From contig NZ_JMQM01000001.1 in NCBI RefSeq assembly GCF_000733725.1, forward strand, positions 1,550,001-1,614,000: a stretch of DNA of 64,000 nt, in the 5' to 3' direction. The DNA is from Nitratireductor basaltis (GTDB taxonomy: Bacteria > Pseudomonadota > Alphaproteobacteria > Rhizobiales > Rhizobiaceae). Below are positions 32,321 to 43,152 of the stretch, piece after piece. Each line of letters starts with the position of its first letter. Within the stretch, counting starts at the first letter, position 1. The notes beneath the pieces were generated by a model. It made no database searches and had not been told where the DNA came from. It worked only from the letters and a program-made list of their open reading frames with translations. A program made the position numbers and the translations under genes.

Positions 32321-34198
32321 ATGCTTTCAATCAATGACCTTTCACTGCGCGTGGCTGGCCGGCTGCTCATCGAAAACGCCACGGTCCAACTCGCCTCCGG
32401 CGCAAAAGCCGGCATTGTCGGCCGCAACGGCACCGGCAAGACCACTCTGTTTCGTGCCATTACCGGCGATCTCTCGCCGGAAAGCGGTTCCATCAGCCTG
32501 TCGCGCGGAACGCGTATCGGCCAGGTTGCACAGGAAGCGCCGGGCACCGAAGAAGCGCTGATCGAGATTGTCCTGAAGGCGGATGTCGAGCGTGCGCGCC
32601 TGCTTGCGGAAGCAGAGAGTGCAACGGACCCGCACCGCATCGCCGAGATCCAGACGCGCCTTGCCGATATCGGTGCGCATTCGGCGGAAGCGCGTGCTGC
32701 CGAAATTCTGGCCGGTCTTGGCTTTGATGCCGAAGCACAAAAACGTCCGGCCTCGTCCTTTTCCGGTGGTTGGCGCATGCGCGTGGCACTCGCCTCGGTG
32801 TTGTTTGCCGAGCCTGACCTTCTGCTTCTCGACGAGCCCACAAACTATCTCGATCTTGAAGGCACGCTGTGGCTTGAATCCTACCTGTCGCGCTATCCGC
32901 ACACGGTTCTTCTCATCAGCCACGACCGCGATCTTTTGAACCGGGCGGTGAACTCCATCATCCATCTTGAGAACCGGAAGCTGACGCTTTGGGCTGGCGG
33001 ATATGACCAGTTCGCGCGCCAATATGCCGAGAAGGCAGAGCTTCAGGAAAAGATGCGGGTGAAGCAGGATGCCAAGCGCAAGCACATGCAGTCCTTTGTC
33101 GACCGCTTCCGCGCCAAGGCATCGAAGGCGAGACAGGCGCAATCGCGACTGAAGGCACTGGAGAAGATGCAGGTCATCTCGGCCAATGTGCTGACGCAGG
33201 TCGCGCCGTTCAATTTTCCAAGCCCGGAGAAGGTTGTCGCCTCACCTATCATCGCGGTTGAAAGCGGTGCGGTGGGTTATGCCGATGACAAGCCGGTGCT
33301 CAAGCAGCTCAATCTGCGTATCGACCATGATGATCGCATTGCCCTTCTTGGCGCGAATGGCAACGGCAAATCCACTTTCGCGAAGCTTCTGGCCGGGCGC
33401 CTTGGCCTGCAGGCCGGCAAGCTGACGCTGGCACCGGGTCTGAAGGTCTCGATTTTCGCGCAGCACCAGATGGACGACCTGCGGCCTGCCGAAAGCGCAT
33501 ATCAACATCTGCGACGCCAGATGCCGGAAGCGCCGGAGGCGAAGGTACGCGCTCGTGTTGCCCAGTTTGGTCTTGCCACGGAAAAGATGGACACGCCCGC
33601 GCGTGACCTTTCCGGTGGCGAAAAGGCGCGGCTTCTGATGGGGCTGTCTTCCCTGGACGCCCCTCACCTCTTCATCCTCGACGAGCCGACCAACCATCTG
33701 GACATCGACAGCCGGCAGGCATTGGCAGAAGCGCTCAACGACTTCGACGGTGCCGTCATCCTGATCAGCCATGACCGCCATCTGATCGAAGCCTGCGCCG
33801 ACCGGTTGTGGCTCGTCGACAAGGGCACGGTGAAACCATTCGAAGGCGACATGGACGACTACCGCGCTTTGATGACGGGCGGCGCGTCACAGCGCAAGGA
33901 GAAGCGCGAGGCTGACAAGGCGTCCAAGGCCGACAAGCGGCGTGAAGCTGCGCGAAAGCGCGCGGAACTCGAGCCCCTCGCCAAGAAGATCAAGATGGCT
34001 GAAGGTCTGATGGAGCGTCTTCGCAAGCGCATCGACGCAATCGAGGCGGAGATGGCCGATCCCTCACTTTACGAGCGGGATCCGGCGAAGGTCTCGACAT
34101 TGGCCAAGGAACGCTCGGATCTCAGTGCAAAGCTGGAAACGCAGGAAGAGCTGTGGCTTCAGCTTTCCGGCGATTATGAAGAGGCGATGGCGGGATAG
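32321..34198 (+). CDS. ABC-F family ATP-binding protein
   Basis: This is a 625-residue soluble protein with two ABC ATPase domains and no membrane part. Walker A motifs are GRNGTGKTT (about 38-46) and GANGNGKST (about 344-352). Signatures are SFSGGWRMR and DLSGGEKARL, and the Walker B motifs LLLLDEPTNYLD and LFILDEPTNHLD. A basic linker (EKMRVKQDAKRKHM) and a C-terminal coiled coil are present. ABC-F proteins act on the ribosome (EttA, Uup, YheS types). The C-terminal coiled coil is reminiscent of Uup or YheS. It converges on holC with one base between them. Confidence 0.92.
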   Translation: MLSINDLSLRVAGRLLIENATVQLASGAKAGIVGRNGTGKTTLFRAITGDLSPESGSISLSRGTRIGQVAQEAPGTEEALIEIVLKADVERARLLAEAESATDPHRIAEIQTRLADIGAHSAEARAAEILAGLGFDAEAQKRPASSFSGGWRMRVALASVLFAEPDLLLLDEPTNYLDLEGTLWLESYLSRYPHTVLLISHDRDLLNRAVNSIIHLENRKLTLWAGGYDQFARQYAEKAELQEKMRVKQDAKRKHMQSFVDRFRAKASKARQAQSRLKALEKMQVISANVLTQVAPFNFPSPEKVVASPIIAVESGAVGYADDKPVLKQLNLRIDHDDRIALLGANGNGKSTFAKLLAGRLGLQAGKLTLAPGLKVSIFAQHQMDDLRPAESAYQHLRRQMPEAPEAKVRARVAQFGLATEKMDTPARDLSGGEKARLLMGLSSLDAPHLFILDEPTNHLDIDSRQALAEALNDFDGAVILISHDRHLIEACADRLWLVDKGTVKPFEGDMDDYRALMTGGASQRKEKREADKASKADKRREAARKRAELEPLAKKIKMAEGLMERLRKRIDAIEAEMADPSLYERDPAKVSTLAKERSDLSAKLETQEELWLQLSGDYEEAMAG

Positions 34199-34199
34199 G

Positions 34200-34646
34200 T
34201 TACGCCTTCTTTTGCCAGCGCCCTTCCGGGGACTGTTGCCAGTAGGTGACGGCATGACCGGCAGACTTCATGGTCTTCCAGTGTCGGCGCGCGGCCTCAA
34301 GCTGCATCGAGTCGTGACCGTCGAACAGGAAACAGGCGCGTTCATAGCCCTCCAGTTCCCCCGGCTCCGCGCTGTCGACGAGGAAGCGGATGGAGGCGCC
34401 ATTGATATTGGCGCTCTCCACGGTGAGGAGAACCGGCTGCCTTTCTGCTTCCGGCTCCCTGTCGGTGCCATGCGGCAGAAAGCTCTCTTCCCGATAGGTC
34501 CAAAGATGTGCGTCGAGCGCATCACGGCGCTCTTCGCTGCCTGTCTGGATGACCACCTGCCAGCCCCGCTCGAGGCTCTTTTCCACGAGCGGGGGCAACG
34601 CGTCTTCCAGCGTCGATTCGGTCAGGTGGTAGAAGAGAACGTCCAA
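34200..34646 (-). CDS. holC: DNA polymerase III chi subunit
   Basis: This 148-residue chi subunit links the clamp loader to single-stranded DNA-binding protein. It starts at a TTG (34644-34646) to give MDVLFYHLTESTLEDALPPL, the family N-terminus. The frame upstream of this (to 34778) reads antisense to pepA codons and is not conserved. Later blocks VVIQTGSEERRDALDAHLWT and FLPHG are typical of HolC. It begins 5 bases after the pepA stop, so the two form an operon. Confidence 0.9.
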   Translation of the reverse strand: MDVLFYHLTESTLEDALPPLVEKSLERGWQVVIQTGSEERRDALDAHLWTYREESFLPHGTDREPEAERQPVLLTVESANINGASIRFLVDSAEPGELEGYERACFLFDGHDSMQLEAARRHWKTMKSAGHAVTYWQQSPEGRWQKKA

Positions 34647-34651
34647 ACGCT

Positions 34652-36145
34652 TCAGCTCTCGTAGTGATCGGCAACCAGGCGGTCGAGCAGGCGCACGCCG
34701 AAGCCCGAAGCCCAGGATTCGTTGATTTCCGACTTGGGCGATCCCATTGCGGTGCCTGCAACATCGAGATGCGCCCATGGCGTATCCTTGACGAAACGCT
34801 GAAGGAACTGGGCCGCGGTGATGGAACCGGCAGCGCGGCCACCGGTGTTCTTCATGTCGGCATTCTTGGTGTCGATCAGCTTGTCATATGCCTTGCCGAG
34901 CGGCAGACGCCAGACCTTCTCGCCCGTGACGTCGCCTGATGCATGAAGCCTTTCGGCCAATTCGTCATTGTTGGAGAAGAGGCCTGCATGATCATTGCCA
35001 AGCGCGATGATAACCGCTCCGGTCAGGGTCGCCAGGTTGATCATGAACTTCGGCTCGAAACGGTCGTTGCAATACCAAAGCAGGTCCGCAAGGACGAGGC
35101 GGCCTTCGGCATCTGTGTTGATGACCTCGATGGTCTGGCCCGACATCGAGGTGACGATGTCACCGGGGCGCTGCGCATTGCCGTCCGGCATGTTTTCCAC
35201 CAGGCCGATTATGCCGATCGCGTTGGTATTCGCCTTGCGGGCGGCCAAAGCGTGCATCACGCCGACAACAGCCGCCGCACCGCCCATGTCGCCCTTCATG
35301 TCTTCCATGCCGCCGGCCGGCTTGATGGAAATGCCGCCGGTATCGAAGACGACGCCCTTGCCGACAAAGGCAACCGGCTTTTCCTTCTTCTTCCCGCCAT
35401 TCCACTTCATGATAGCGATGCGCGGCGGACGGACCGACCCCTGAGCCACGCCGAGCAGCGCGCCCATGCCGAGCTTCTTCATCTCCTTCTCGGTGAGGAT
35501 TTCCACATCGACGCCAAGCTTCTCCAGCTCTTCTGCCTTCTGCGCGAACTCCACCGGCCCCAGCACATTGGCAGGTTCGTTGACGAGGTTGCGCGCGAGG
35601 ATCACGCCATCGGCAATGCCTTCGGCGCGCTTGAACGCCTTGGCTGCCGCATCCGCATCTTCGCTCAGGATCGTGAATGCGGTCTTGCGGGCGTCGGACT
35701 TGCCGTTGTCCTCGTCCTTCTTCGTCTTGTACTTGTCGAAGACATAGGAGCGCAGGATGATGCCCATGCCGACGGCTGCAAGCTCATCGGCACCTGCGTC
35801 GACATCTTCGATATCGGCAATGACGGAAATGTTCTTCGCGCTCTTTGCGTTGGCCGCGATATGGCCACCGATCTTGAGCCATGCTTCCTCGTTGCGGTCA
35901 TCGCTTGTGCCGACACCGATGACGAGAATCCGGTCGAGTTCGGAGCCTTCCGGGGCCAGAATCTCGCAAACCGAACAGAACTTGCCCTTGAAGTCAGCGG
36001 CTGCGAAAGCGCGCTTGAGAGCGCCGGCAGGATCACAGGCTTTCTGAGCCTTGCTCAGCGCGCCACCTTCGGGAACCAGCAAGACGGCGCTGCCCTTTTT
36101 GGGCGCGGCAATTTTCTCGAATGAGACGGAAGCTCTATCGGTCAT
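34652..36145 (-). CDS. pepA: Leucyl aminopeptidase (M17 family)
   Basis: This is a 497-residue cytosolic metallo-aminopeptidase with two metal ions. The family signature [14 protein letters not shown] carries metal ligands. [23 protein letters not shown] carries the catalytic lysine region and a further Asp. The N-terminal third is the non-catalytic macro-like domain. It is first in an operon with holC and is divergent from lptF across a 280-base spacer. Confidence 0.96.
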   Translation of the reverse strand: MTDRASVSFEKIAAPKKGSAVLLVPEGGALSKAQKACDPAGALKRAFAAADFKGKFCSVCEILAPEGSELDRILVIGVGTSDDRNEEAWLKIGGHIAANAKSAKNISVIADIEDVDAGADELAAVGMGIILRSYVFDKYKTKKDEDNGKSDARKTAFTILSEDADAAAKAFKRAEGIADGVILARNLVNEPANVLGPVEFAQKAEELEKLGVDVEILTEKEMKKLGMGALLGVAQGSVRPPRIAIMKWNGGKKKEKPVAFVGKGVVFDTGGISIKPAGGMEDMKGDMGGAAAVVGVMHALAARKANTNAIGIIGLVENMPDGNAQRPGDIVTSMSGQTIEVINTDAEGRLVLADLLWYCNDRFEPKFMINLATLTGAVIIALGNDHAGLFSNNDELAERLHASGDVTGEKVWRLPLGKAYDKLIDTKNADMKNTGGRAAGSITAAQFLQRFVKDTPWAHLDVAGTAMGSPKSEINESWASGFGVRLLDRLVADHYES

Positions 36146-36427
36146 GAAATGTCCTGTCGTAAATTATGGGGTTGCCTGATCTTGGGGTTTTTGCCCAAGT
36201 TGACAAGGGGTGGGCGTCAGGAAAGCTCTGGACCAGCCGCGTCAATTGTTCTCTGGCGGTCTGACAAGAATCTGTTAACCGCGTTCCTTGTCGCTTCGTT
36301 AGCCTAACCACGCGATGCTGTCGCCGGGACTAGGGCTGGCGAAATCTTGAATTCGGGGACAGAAATTGGCCACAAGGGCGGTTTCTCCTTTCGCCATTGC
36401 ACAGATGCCGGGGATATGACGCACTAA

Positions 36428-37630
36428 ATGAATGTGATCGAAGCCTATATACTGCGCCGGACGGTTGCGATTTTTGCGGCTTCGCTTGCATGGGTTCTGC
36501 TCATCGTGTGGACCACGCAGGTGCTGAACCGGCTCGATCTGGTGACGAGCAGCGGACAGACGGCGGCGACCTTCTTCTTCGTCGCCCTCCTCGCGCTGCC
36601 GCCGGTCATTCCGATCATCATGCCCTTTGCGGTCGGTATCGGTGTGGCACAGACGCTTGCCACGATGAATGCGGATTCGGAACTTGTGGTCATAAGCGCT
36701 GCGGGAAGCCCCAAGACCACGGTTATCCGGCCGATCCTCATCGTGGCCGTAGTCGCAAGTCTTCTTGCCTTTTTCATCAACAACATCGTCGAGCCCTATT
36801 CCCGCCAGACGATGCGCCAGACGATTGCGGACTCCAACGCCAATCTCATCACCACCGTGCTTCAGGAAGGTGCATTCCAAAAGGTCGGTGACGGGCTTTT
36901 TGTCCAGGTTTCCGAGCGCCTTCCAGGTGGCCAGCTTGGCGGCATCTTCGTAGCGGATTCACGCGATGACGCGATGCGGCTGCTTTACTATGCGCGCCGA
37001 GGTGCAAGCCTGGAACGGGAAGGTGGCAGCATTCTTGTCATGCGGGACGGCCAGGTGCACAGGCAGGCGGCCAATGGCGACGTGTCGGTCATCCGGTTCG
37101 AATCCTATGCGATAGATCTGTCCGAGTTCACCTCAGGCGGCGGGGAGCCGACACTTTACCCGAAAGATCGTGGCTTCTTCTACCTTGTGAACCCGGATCC
37201 CGACGACCCGTTCTACAAATCCAATCCGCAGGCATTCCGCTCCGAATTGCATCAGCGCATGACGGAATGGCTCTACCCCATAGTCTTCGCGCTGATCGGC
37301 ATCGCGGTTGCAGGTGACGCGCGCTCCTTCCGCGAGGCACGGCTCCACCCGATGGTTACGACGATCGCGATTGGCCTGCTGGTACGCTGGGCTGGCTTCA
37401 TAGCCGCAAATGAGGCGGAGAAGATGCCTGCCTTCTCAGCGCTGCTCTATGTGGTACCGATCGGCATGATGCTGATCTCGGCCTGGTTCATCGCTACCAG
37501 CCGCGTGATGGAGCTGCCGACAAGCTGGACCGAAAAGCTGCTGGCGCGCATTCGGCGCAACAACGAGATTCTGCGTGGTTTCTGGCAGCGCCTCGTCGGC
37601 CGCGTCAGACCCGATGGAGGCCGCGCATGA
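36428..37630 (+). CDS. lptF: LPS export ABC transporter permease LptF
   Basis: This is a 400-residue inner-membrane subunit of the LptB2FG complex that extracts lipopolysaccharide for transport to the outer membrane. N-terminal membrane helices start with IEAYILRRTVAIFAASLAWV. A beta-jellyroll periplasmic domain follows (about residues 130-270), then three C-terminal helices. It overlaps lptG by ATGA, and lptD follows, so the whole export route is in one operon. Confidence 0.95.
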   Translation: MNVIEAYILRRTVAIFAASLAWVLLIVWTTQVLNRLDLVTSSGQTAATFFFVALLALPPVIPIIMPFAVGIGVAQTLATMNADSELVVISAAGSPKTTVIRPILIVAVVASLLAFFINNIVEPYSRQTMRQTIADSNANLITTVLQEGAFQKVGDGLFVQVSERLPGGQLGGIFVADSRDDAMRLLYYARRGASLEREGGSILVMRDGQVHRQAANGDVSVIRFESYAIDLSEFTSGGGEPTLYPKDRGFFYLVNPDPDDPFYKSNPQAFRSELHQRMTEWLYPIVFALIGIAVAGDARSFREARLHPMVTTIAIGLLVRWAGFIAANEAEKMPAFSALLYVVPIGMMLISAWFIATSRVMELPTSWTEKLLARIRRNNEILRGFWQRLVGRVRPDGGRA

Positions 37631-38712
37631 TCGGCTGGACCCTTGGCGGCTATTTCTTCCGGCGGTTCGCAGTCATCACCGGCTGGAACTTCGCGGGAAT
37701 AGCAGCCCTCGTCTTCATCGTGACCTTCACCGAAAATTCTGCGCGCTTCAGCGAGCTTGAAGGATTTTCCCCGCAATGGGCGCTCGGTCTGGCGCTGCTC
37801 CAGCTACCCATCATCATGATGCAGGCGGTCCCCTTTGTCGGGCTGATCTCCGCCATGGCAGCGCTTGTGAGCCTTAACCGCAAATATGAGCTGGTCGTCA
37901 CACGCGCTGCGGGAATTTCGGCGTGGCAGTTCCTGACGCCGATCGCGCTGGGCGCTTTTGCCTTTGGACTTGCTGCAGTCCTGATCCTCAATCCGATTGC
38001 CGCTGCCGGTTTCTCGAAGGCTCAGGAGCTTGAGGCACAGGTTCGCGGGGCAAACACGCGCGCCACTGCCGAGAACGAGCGTTGGCTCAAGCAGCGCACG
38101 GGTGAAACCGAGACGATCATCGGCGCCGATGCAGCGCTCAGCCAGGGCCGCACCCTGGTACGTCCGGTTTTCATCCGCATTGATGAGGACGGCGACATCG
38201 TGGAGCGGATCGATGCCGAGCGAGCCTTCCTGCGCGAAGGTTTCTGGGAGGTGAAGAGCGCGACGAGGCGTGCAGGCACGGCTGCACCCGAAGCTGTCGA
38301 AACGCTCTCGATCAAGACGAACCTGCAGCCGGAATATGTGGGCGAGCGGCTCACACTTCCCGAATCACTTTCGATCTTCGAACTGCCGGGGAAGATCGAG
38401 GTCGCGCGAACGCTGGGGCTGCGTGCGAACGCTTTTGCCATGCATTTTCATTCACTTGTGACATTGCCGCCACTCCTCGTTGCGATGGCGCTGATTGCGG
38501 CAACGGTTTCAATGCGTTTTGCCCGAATGGGACAGTCCGCGACGGTTATTCTGGGTGGCGTCTTTGCCGGGTTTCTGCTTTATGTCACCTCGGTTCTGGT
38601 GAAGGCGTTTGGTAGCGCCGGATTCGTGCCACCTTTCATTGCTGCCTGGACGCCTGTGCTGGTTGCGATGTTCTTCGGAGTGACATTCCTATTGTACAGG
38701 GAGGACGGATAG
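37627..38712 (+). CDS. lptG: LPS export ABC transporter permease LptG
   Basis: This is a 361-residue partner of LptF with the same plan: three N-terminal helices, a periplasmic jellyroll (about 130-265) and three C-terminal helices ending in LVAMFFGVTFLLYREDG. The start overlaps lptF (ATGA) and the stop overlaps the GTG start of lptD by one base. lptB and lptC are not in the window. Confidence 0.95.
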   Translation: MIGWTLGGYFFRRFAVITGWNFAGIAALVFIVTFTENSARFSELEGFSPQWALGLALLQLPIIMMQAVPFVGLISAMAALVSLNRKYELVVTRAAGISAWQFLTPIALGAFAFGLAAVLILNPIAAAGFSKAQELEAQVRGANTRATAENERWLKQRTGETETIIGADAALSQGRTLVRPVFIRIDEDGDIVERIDAERAFLREGFWEVKSATRRAGTAAPEAVETLSIKTNLQPEYVGERLTLPESLSIFELPGKIEVARTLGLRANAFAMHFHSLVTLPPLLVAMALIAATVSMRFARMGQSATVILGGVFAGFLLYVTSVLVKAFGSAGFVPPFIAAWTPVLVAMFFGVTFLLYREDG

Positions 38713-41069
38713 TGGGGGCAGCGGTAAATGGGGGCCGCAGAACCACCGGTTCAGTGCGTAGACGCCGAGCGATAGCCGGCGTTGCGTTGATTGCGCTTGT
38801 CAGTGCAAGCCAATCGCTCTGGGCGCAATCCGATCTCGTCGACGCCAGCGATCTGCCGCAGGATGCGCAGATGCTGCTGATGGCCGACACGCTTGTCTAT
38901 GACAATGACCGCAACACGATCAGCGCAGTGGGTGGCGTGCAGATCGAATATGCCGGCAATCGACTTGTTGCCCAGCGCGTCACCTATGACCGCGCCACCT
39001 CGCGCGTGATCGCCAGCGGCAATGTCGAGATCATCGAAAAGAGCGGCAACCGCATCACCTCGCAGCAGATCGACGTCACCGACGATTTCTCCGAAGGTTT
39101 CGTCCAGGCGCTGCGCGTGGAAACGCCGGACAAAACCTATTTCGCGGCAGAAAGCGCCCAGCGCAGCGAAGGACGCCTGACCACCTTCAACAAGGCGGTC
39201 TACACGGCCTGTGAGCCTTGCGAGGAAAAGCCGGACAGAGCTCCGCTCTGGCAGATCAAGGCGCAGAAGATCGTCTGGAACGGCGAAGCCAAGACGGTGC
39301 GCTTTGAGCGCGCGCGCTTCGAGTTCTTCGGCATGCCGATTGCTTTCCTGCCGGCCTTCGAGATTGCCGACCCGACGGTGAAGCGCAAATCCGGCTTCCT
39401 GATCCCCAGCATCAAGGGCGGCAGCGAGCTAGGTTACGGCCTGAAGGTGCCCTACTATTTCGCGCTTTCGCCGACCTATGATCTGACCGTCTCGGTTACC
39501 GGCTACACGAAGCAGGGTTTTCTCGGCGAAGCCGAATGGCGTCAGCGCTTCAACAATGGCGAATACAGCCTGAAGATCGCGGGCATCAGCCAGAACGGCC
39601 CGGAAGAATGGGGCGCGAACGAAGTGGACGCCAATGTCGTGGAACGCGGCATGATCGGCTCCAAAGGCTCCTTCAGCATCAATCCCCGCTGGAGCTTCGG
39701 CTGGGACGTGATGGCCCAGAGCGACCGGAATTTTTCGAAGACCTACGGGATCGAAGGTTTCTCCTCCTCAACCGAGGTGTCCGAAGTCTATCTGACGGGG
39801 CTGGACGACCGGAACTATTTTGATCTGCGGGCCTTCCGCTTTCACAAGCAGGTGGACAGCGAAAGCAGCAAGCTTCAGGACCAGCAGCCTTGGGTTCTGC
39901 CAAGCCTCGACTATACGCGCACGCTCGATCGGTCCGTTGCAGGCGGACAGCTTCGTTTCGACGTGAACGGCCAAGGCATCTATCGCGAAGAGGAAATGGC
40001 CGTCGACAAGCTGCAGGGCCTTGCGGGCAAATCGGGTCGCTTGACGGCGGAAGCTGAGTGGAAGCGCAGCTTCACGACCAAGCAGGGGCTTGTGCTCACA
40101 CCAATCCTTCATGCGCGTGGTGATGGCATTTTTGCTGACTACGAAGATCAGTCCCTCGCCTCGATCAACAGCTTTGCCGCTGCAAATGGCTACGGCACCG
40201 ATGTGCAATCCTCCTATTTCCGCGGCATTGCGACTGCCGGCCTGGAAGCACGCTGGCCGATCCTTTTTGCCGGTGCCGGCGGCAGCCATGTGTTTGAGCC
40301 GATGGCGCAGATCTTTGCTCGGCCCGACGAGCCTTACGGCGATACGATCGGCATCCCGAACGAAGACGCGCAGAGCTTGGTCTTTGACGCCACAACACTT
40401 TTCGAGCGCGACAAGTTCTCCGGCTATGATCGGATCGAGGGCGGCACGCGTGCCAATGTCGGCATTCGATACTCCGGCGACTTCGGCAATGGCTGGACCG
40501 CTCACGGGGTATTCGGGCAGTCCTACCATCTGGGTGGCGTAAACTCCTTTGCCAGCCCCGACATGGTCTATGCAGGCGCCAATTCCGGGCTGGAGACGGA
40601 TCGATCGGACTATGTGGCAATGGTCGGCCTTGGAGGCCCGAGCGGCTTTGCAGCCTCGCTTGGCGCACGCTTCGACGAGGAAACTTTCGAGGTCCGCCGC
40701 ACGGATGTTCGTGCGGGTGCCACGGTTGGCCCGGTTACGGCTTCGGCAAACTATACCTTCATCCAGGCTCAGCAAGACTACGGTTTCGATGAGGACCGCC
40801 GCGAGGTCGGCGGCAGCGCATCGCTGCGCTTCCATGAGAACTGGCGGGCTTTCGCTTCAGGCACCTACGATCTTGAAGAGAATTTCCTGGCGAAGAACTC
40901 GATCGGCTTTGCTTATGATGACGAGTGCTTTATCTATACGATGACTTTTTCGCAGTCGCGCTCGTCGGCTGATGACGAGGCCGACAACACCTTCGGTGTC
41001 AGTCTTTCGCTGCGCACGATCGGCGATTTCGGCACGACTTCGAGCGATGTAACGGGGTTCAGCAATTAA
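38712..41069 (+). CDS. lptD: LPS-assembly outer-membrane protein LptD
   Basis: This is a 785-residue outer-membrane barrel that inserts LPS into the outer leaflet. It starts with GTG at 38712, overlapping the lptG stop. A signal peptide (IAGVALIALVSASQSLWAQ) is followed by the periplasmic OstA/jellyroll domain (about residues 55-170, MLLMADTLVYDNDRNTISAV) and then the large barrel. A cysteine pair lies at TACEPCEEK near 161-164 and a further Cys occurs at DDECFIY near the C-terminus. It is followed by the chaperone gene surA. Confidence 0.95.
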   Translation: MGAAVNGGRRTTGSVRRRRAIAGVALIALVSASQSLWAQSDLVDASDLPQDAQMLLMADTLVYDNDRNTISAVGGVQIEYAGNRLVAQRVTYDRATSRVIASGNVEIIEKSGNRITSQQIDVTDDFSEGFVQALRVETPDKTYFAAESAQRSEGRLTTFNKAVYTACEPCEEKPDRAPLWQIKAQKIVWNGEAKTVRFERARFEFFGMPIAFLPAFEIADPTVKRKSGFLIPSIKGGSELGYGLKVPYYFALSPTYDLTVSVTGYTKQGFLGEAEWRQRFNNGEYSLKIAGISQNGPEEWGANEVDANVVERGMIGSKGSFSINPRWSFGWDVMAQSDRNFSKTYGIEGFSSSTEVSEVYLTGLDDRNYFDLRAFRFHKQVDSESSKLQDQQPWVLPSLDYTRTLDRSVAGGQLRFDVNGQGIYREEEMAVDKLQGLAGKSGRLTAEAEWKRSFTTKQGLVLTPILHARGDGIFADYEDQSLASINSFAAANGYGTDVQSSYFRGIATAGLEARWPILFAGAGGSHVFEPMAQIFARPDEPYGDTIGIPNEDAQSLVFDATTLFERDKFSGYDRIEGGTRANVGIRYSGDFGNGWTAHGVFGQSYHLGGVNSFASPDMVYAGANSGLETDRSDYVAMVGLGGPSGFAASLGARFDEETFEVRRTDVRAGATVGPVTASANYTFIQAQQDYGFDEDRREVGGSASLRFHENWRAFASGTYDLEENFLAKNSIGFAYDDECFIYTMTFSQSRSSADDEADNTFGVSLSLRTIGDFGTTSSDVTGFSN

Positions 41070-41152
41070 GCGGACGATCGTCACGCTTTCGCCGCACCCG
41101 GGGGGCAAACAGGACCATGAATGTTATGGTCCCATAAATCGGTGGCAGTGAA

Positions 41153-42106
41153 ATGAGCAAGTTTTCCAGCACGACGGCGCAGCGGGCGATGCGCGCAATG
41201 GCCGCCGCGCTTGTGCTTTCGGCAGGCGCGGCAACAATGACGGTTCTGCCAGCCTCCCCCGCCTATGCCGCCCAGATCCGCTACGTGGTGAACGACACGC
41301 CGATCACCAGCTACGAAATCCAGCGGCGCGCCGCACTTTTGAAGCTGATGCGCCGTTCGGGGAATCTGCAGCAGCTGGCGGCGGACGAGATGATCGACCA
41401 GACGCTGCGCCGCCAGGCGATGGCGCAGAACCGGATCAACATCACCGACGCGATGGTCAACGAGTCCTACGCAAATTTCGCCAAGGGCAACAAGCTTTCG
41501 CTCAAGCAGCTTGACCAGATCCTTGCGCAGTCCGGCGTGACGAAGGAACACTTCAAGGAATTCATCCGTACCCAGATGGGCTGGGGACGCGTATTGCAGA
41601 CCAAGGCACGTTCTTCCCTGCAGCTCTCTCAGGAAGATGTGGTGCGCAAGATGCTGGAGGAAGGCCGCCAGCCTTCCACGACCGAATATCTGCTGCAGCA
41701 GGTGATCTTCGTCGTACCTTCGGCTGAACGTGGCAAGATATTGGGCAAGCGCAAGCGCGAGGCGGAAGCCATGCGCGGGCGCGTGCAGGGCTGCTCGAAC
41801 CTGATCGACCTGGCGAAGACACAACTCGATGTCACCGTGCGTGACCTCGGCCGCGTCCTGCAGCCTGAGCTGCCGGCGGACTGGAAGGACCACATCGTCA
41901 AGACATCCCCGGGCAACGCCACGCCGGTGCGCGAGACCGAGCGCGGAGTCGAGTTCATCACGGTCTGCAATGCACGTGAGGTTTCCGACGATCACGTTGC
42001 CAAGCTGGTTTTCCAGAGCGAACTGACCGAAGACAAGAGCGCCGCGGACATTTCCGATCAGACACTCGAAGAGCTTCGCAAGGAAGCCAAGATCGTCAAG
42101 CGCTGA
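41153..42106 (+). CDS. surA: SurA-type periplasmic chaperone / peptidyl-prolyl isomerase
   Basis: This is a 317-residue exported protein. A long signal peptide (RAMRAMAAALVLSAGAATMTV) ends before AAQIRYVVNDTPITSYEIQR, the usual SurA N-domain opening. The chaperone domain continues to about residue 165. One parvulin-like region is present (EYLLQQVIFVVPSAERG onward), but it is short and divergent. It probably delivers outer-membrane proteins, including LptD encoded just upstream, to the BAM complex. The pdxA gene follows after 12 bases. Confidence 0.88.
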   Translation: MSKFSSTTAQRAMRAMAAALVLSAGAATMTVLPASPAYAAQIRYVVNDTPITSYEIQRRAALLKLMRRSGNLQQLAADEMIDQTLRRQAMAQNRINITDAMVNESYANFAKGNKLSLKQLDQILAQSGVTKEHFKEFIRTQMGWGRVLQTKARSSLQLSQEDVVRKMLEEGRQPSTTEYLLQQVIFVVPSAERGKILGKRKREAEAMRGRVQGCSNLIDLAKTQLDVTVRDLGRVLQPELPADWKDHIVKTSPGNATPVRETERGVEFITVCNAREVSDDHVAKLVFQSELTEDKSAADISDQTLEELRKEAKIVKR

Positions 42107-42118
42107 GGCCGGTAAAGC

Positions 42119-43150
42119 GTGTCAGGTGAACTGAACCGGCCGCTTGCGGTCAGCATCGGCGAGCCTGCGGGCATTGGACCAGAGCTCCTGTTGAAAGCCT
42201 GGACGATGCGCGAGGAATGCGCACTTCCACCCTTCTACGTGCTGGGCGACAAGAGCCTTCTTGAAGCGCGCGCGAAGCGCCTGGGACTGGATGTTCCGGT
42301 GGTCGCTTCCGGACCGCTTGAGGCGATACGGGATTTCTCCAACGCGTTGCCTGCCGTTTCGCTTGAGAATGTCATGAGCGATGCACCAGGCCAACCTTCG
42401 GCGGACAATGCAGCCGCTGTCATTGAGGCGATCACGCGCGGCGTGGAGGATGTGGTTGCGGGTCGAGCGAGCGCACTTGTCACATGCCCAATCGCCAAGA
42501 AGCCGCTTTACGAGGCCGGTTTCGAGTTTCCCGGTCATACCGAATATCTTGGACATCTGGCAGAACAGCATGGCGCATCAGCGCCACGAGCGGTGATGAT
42601 GCTGGCAGGTCCGCAGCTGAAGTCCGTGCCAATCACAGTTCATCAGTCGCTGCGCGATGCCATTGCCGCCCTGACGCAGAAAGAGATCGTGGAGGTCTCC
42701 CGGATCGTGCATCGGGAGATGCGGGAGCGCTTTGGTGTTGCCCAGCCACGCCTGGCCATCGCGGGACTGAACCCGCATGCGGGCGAAGGCGGCACCATGG
42801 GGCTTGAGGACGAAGAGATAGTGCGACCCGCCGTGGAAGCGCTGCGCGCCGAAGGGATCGACGCCATCGGCCCCCTGCCCTCCGACACCATGTTTCATGC
42901 GCGCGCCCGCGAAAATTATGATGTCGCGCTTTGCATGTATCACGATCAGGCGCTCATCCCGGTCAAGACGCTCGCCTTCGATGAAACAGTGAACGTGACG
43001 CTTGGTCTGCCATTCATCCGCACCTCTCCCGATCATGGTACGGCCTTCGACATTGCAGCCAAGGGGATAGCGCTGCCGGACAGCCTGATCGCGGCGATGA
43101 AGCTGGCGCATCAGCTCGCGCGCAACACTTCCACACGCATGAGTGTTTGA
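42119..43150 (+). CDS. pdxA: 4-hydroxythreonine-4-phosphate dehydrogenase
   Basis: PdxA oxidises 4-phosphohydroxy-L-threonine in pyridoxal phosphate synthesis. It is 343 residues. Signature stretches are [38 protein letters not shown] (His ligand and Lys), [13 protein letters not shown] and [13 protein letters not shown]. The start is a GTG at 42119. It sits between surA and ksgA, the gene order also found in E. coli. Confidence 0.95.
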   Translation: MSGELNRPLAVSIGEPAGIGPELLLKAWTMREECALPPFYVLGDKSLLEARAKRLGLDVPVVASGPLEAIRDFSNALPAVSLENVMSDAPGQPSADNAAAVIEAITRGVEDVVAGRASALVTCPIAKKPLYEAGFEFPGHTEYLGHLAEQHGASAPRAVMMLAGPQLKSVPITVHQSLRDAIAALTQKEIVEVSRIVHREMRERFGVAQPRLAIAGLNPHAGEGGTMGLEDEEIVRPAVEALRAEGIDAIGPLPSDTMFHARARENYDVALCMYHDQALIPVKTLAFDETVNVTLGLPFIRTSPDHGTAFDIAAKGIALPDSLIAAMKLAHQLARNTSTRMSV

Positions 43151-43152
43151 GA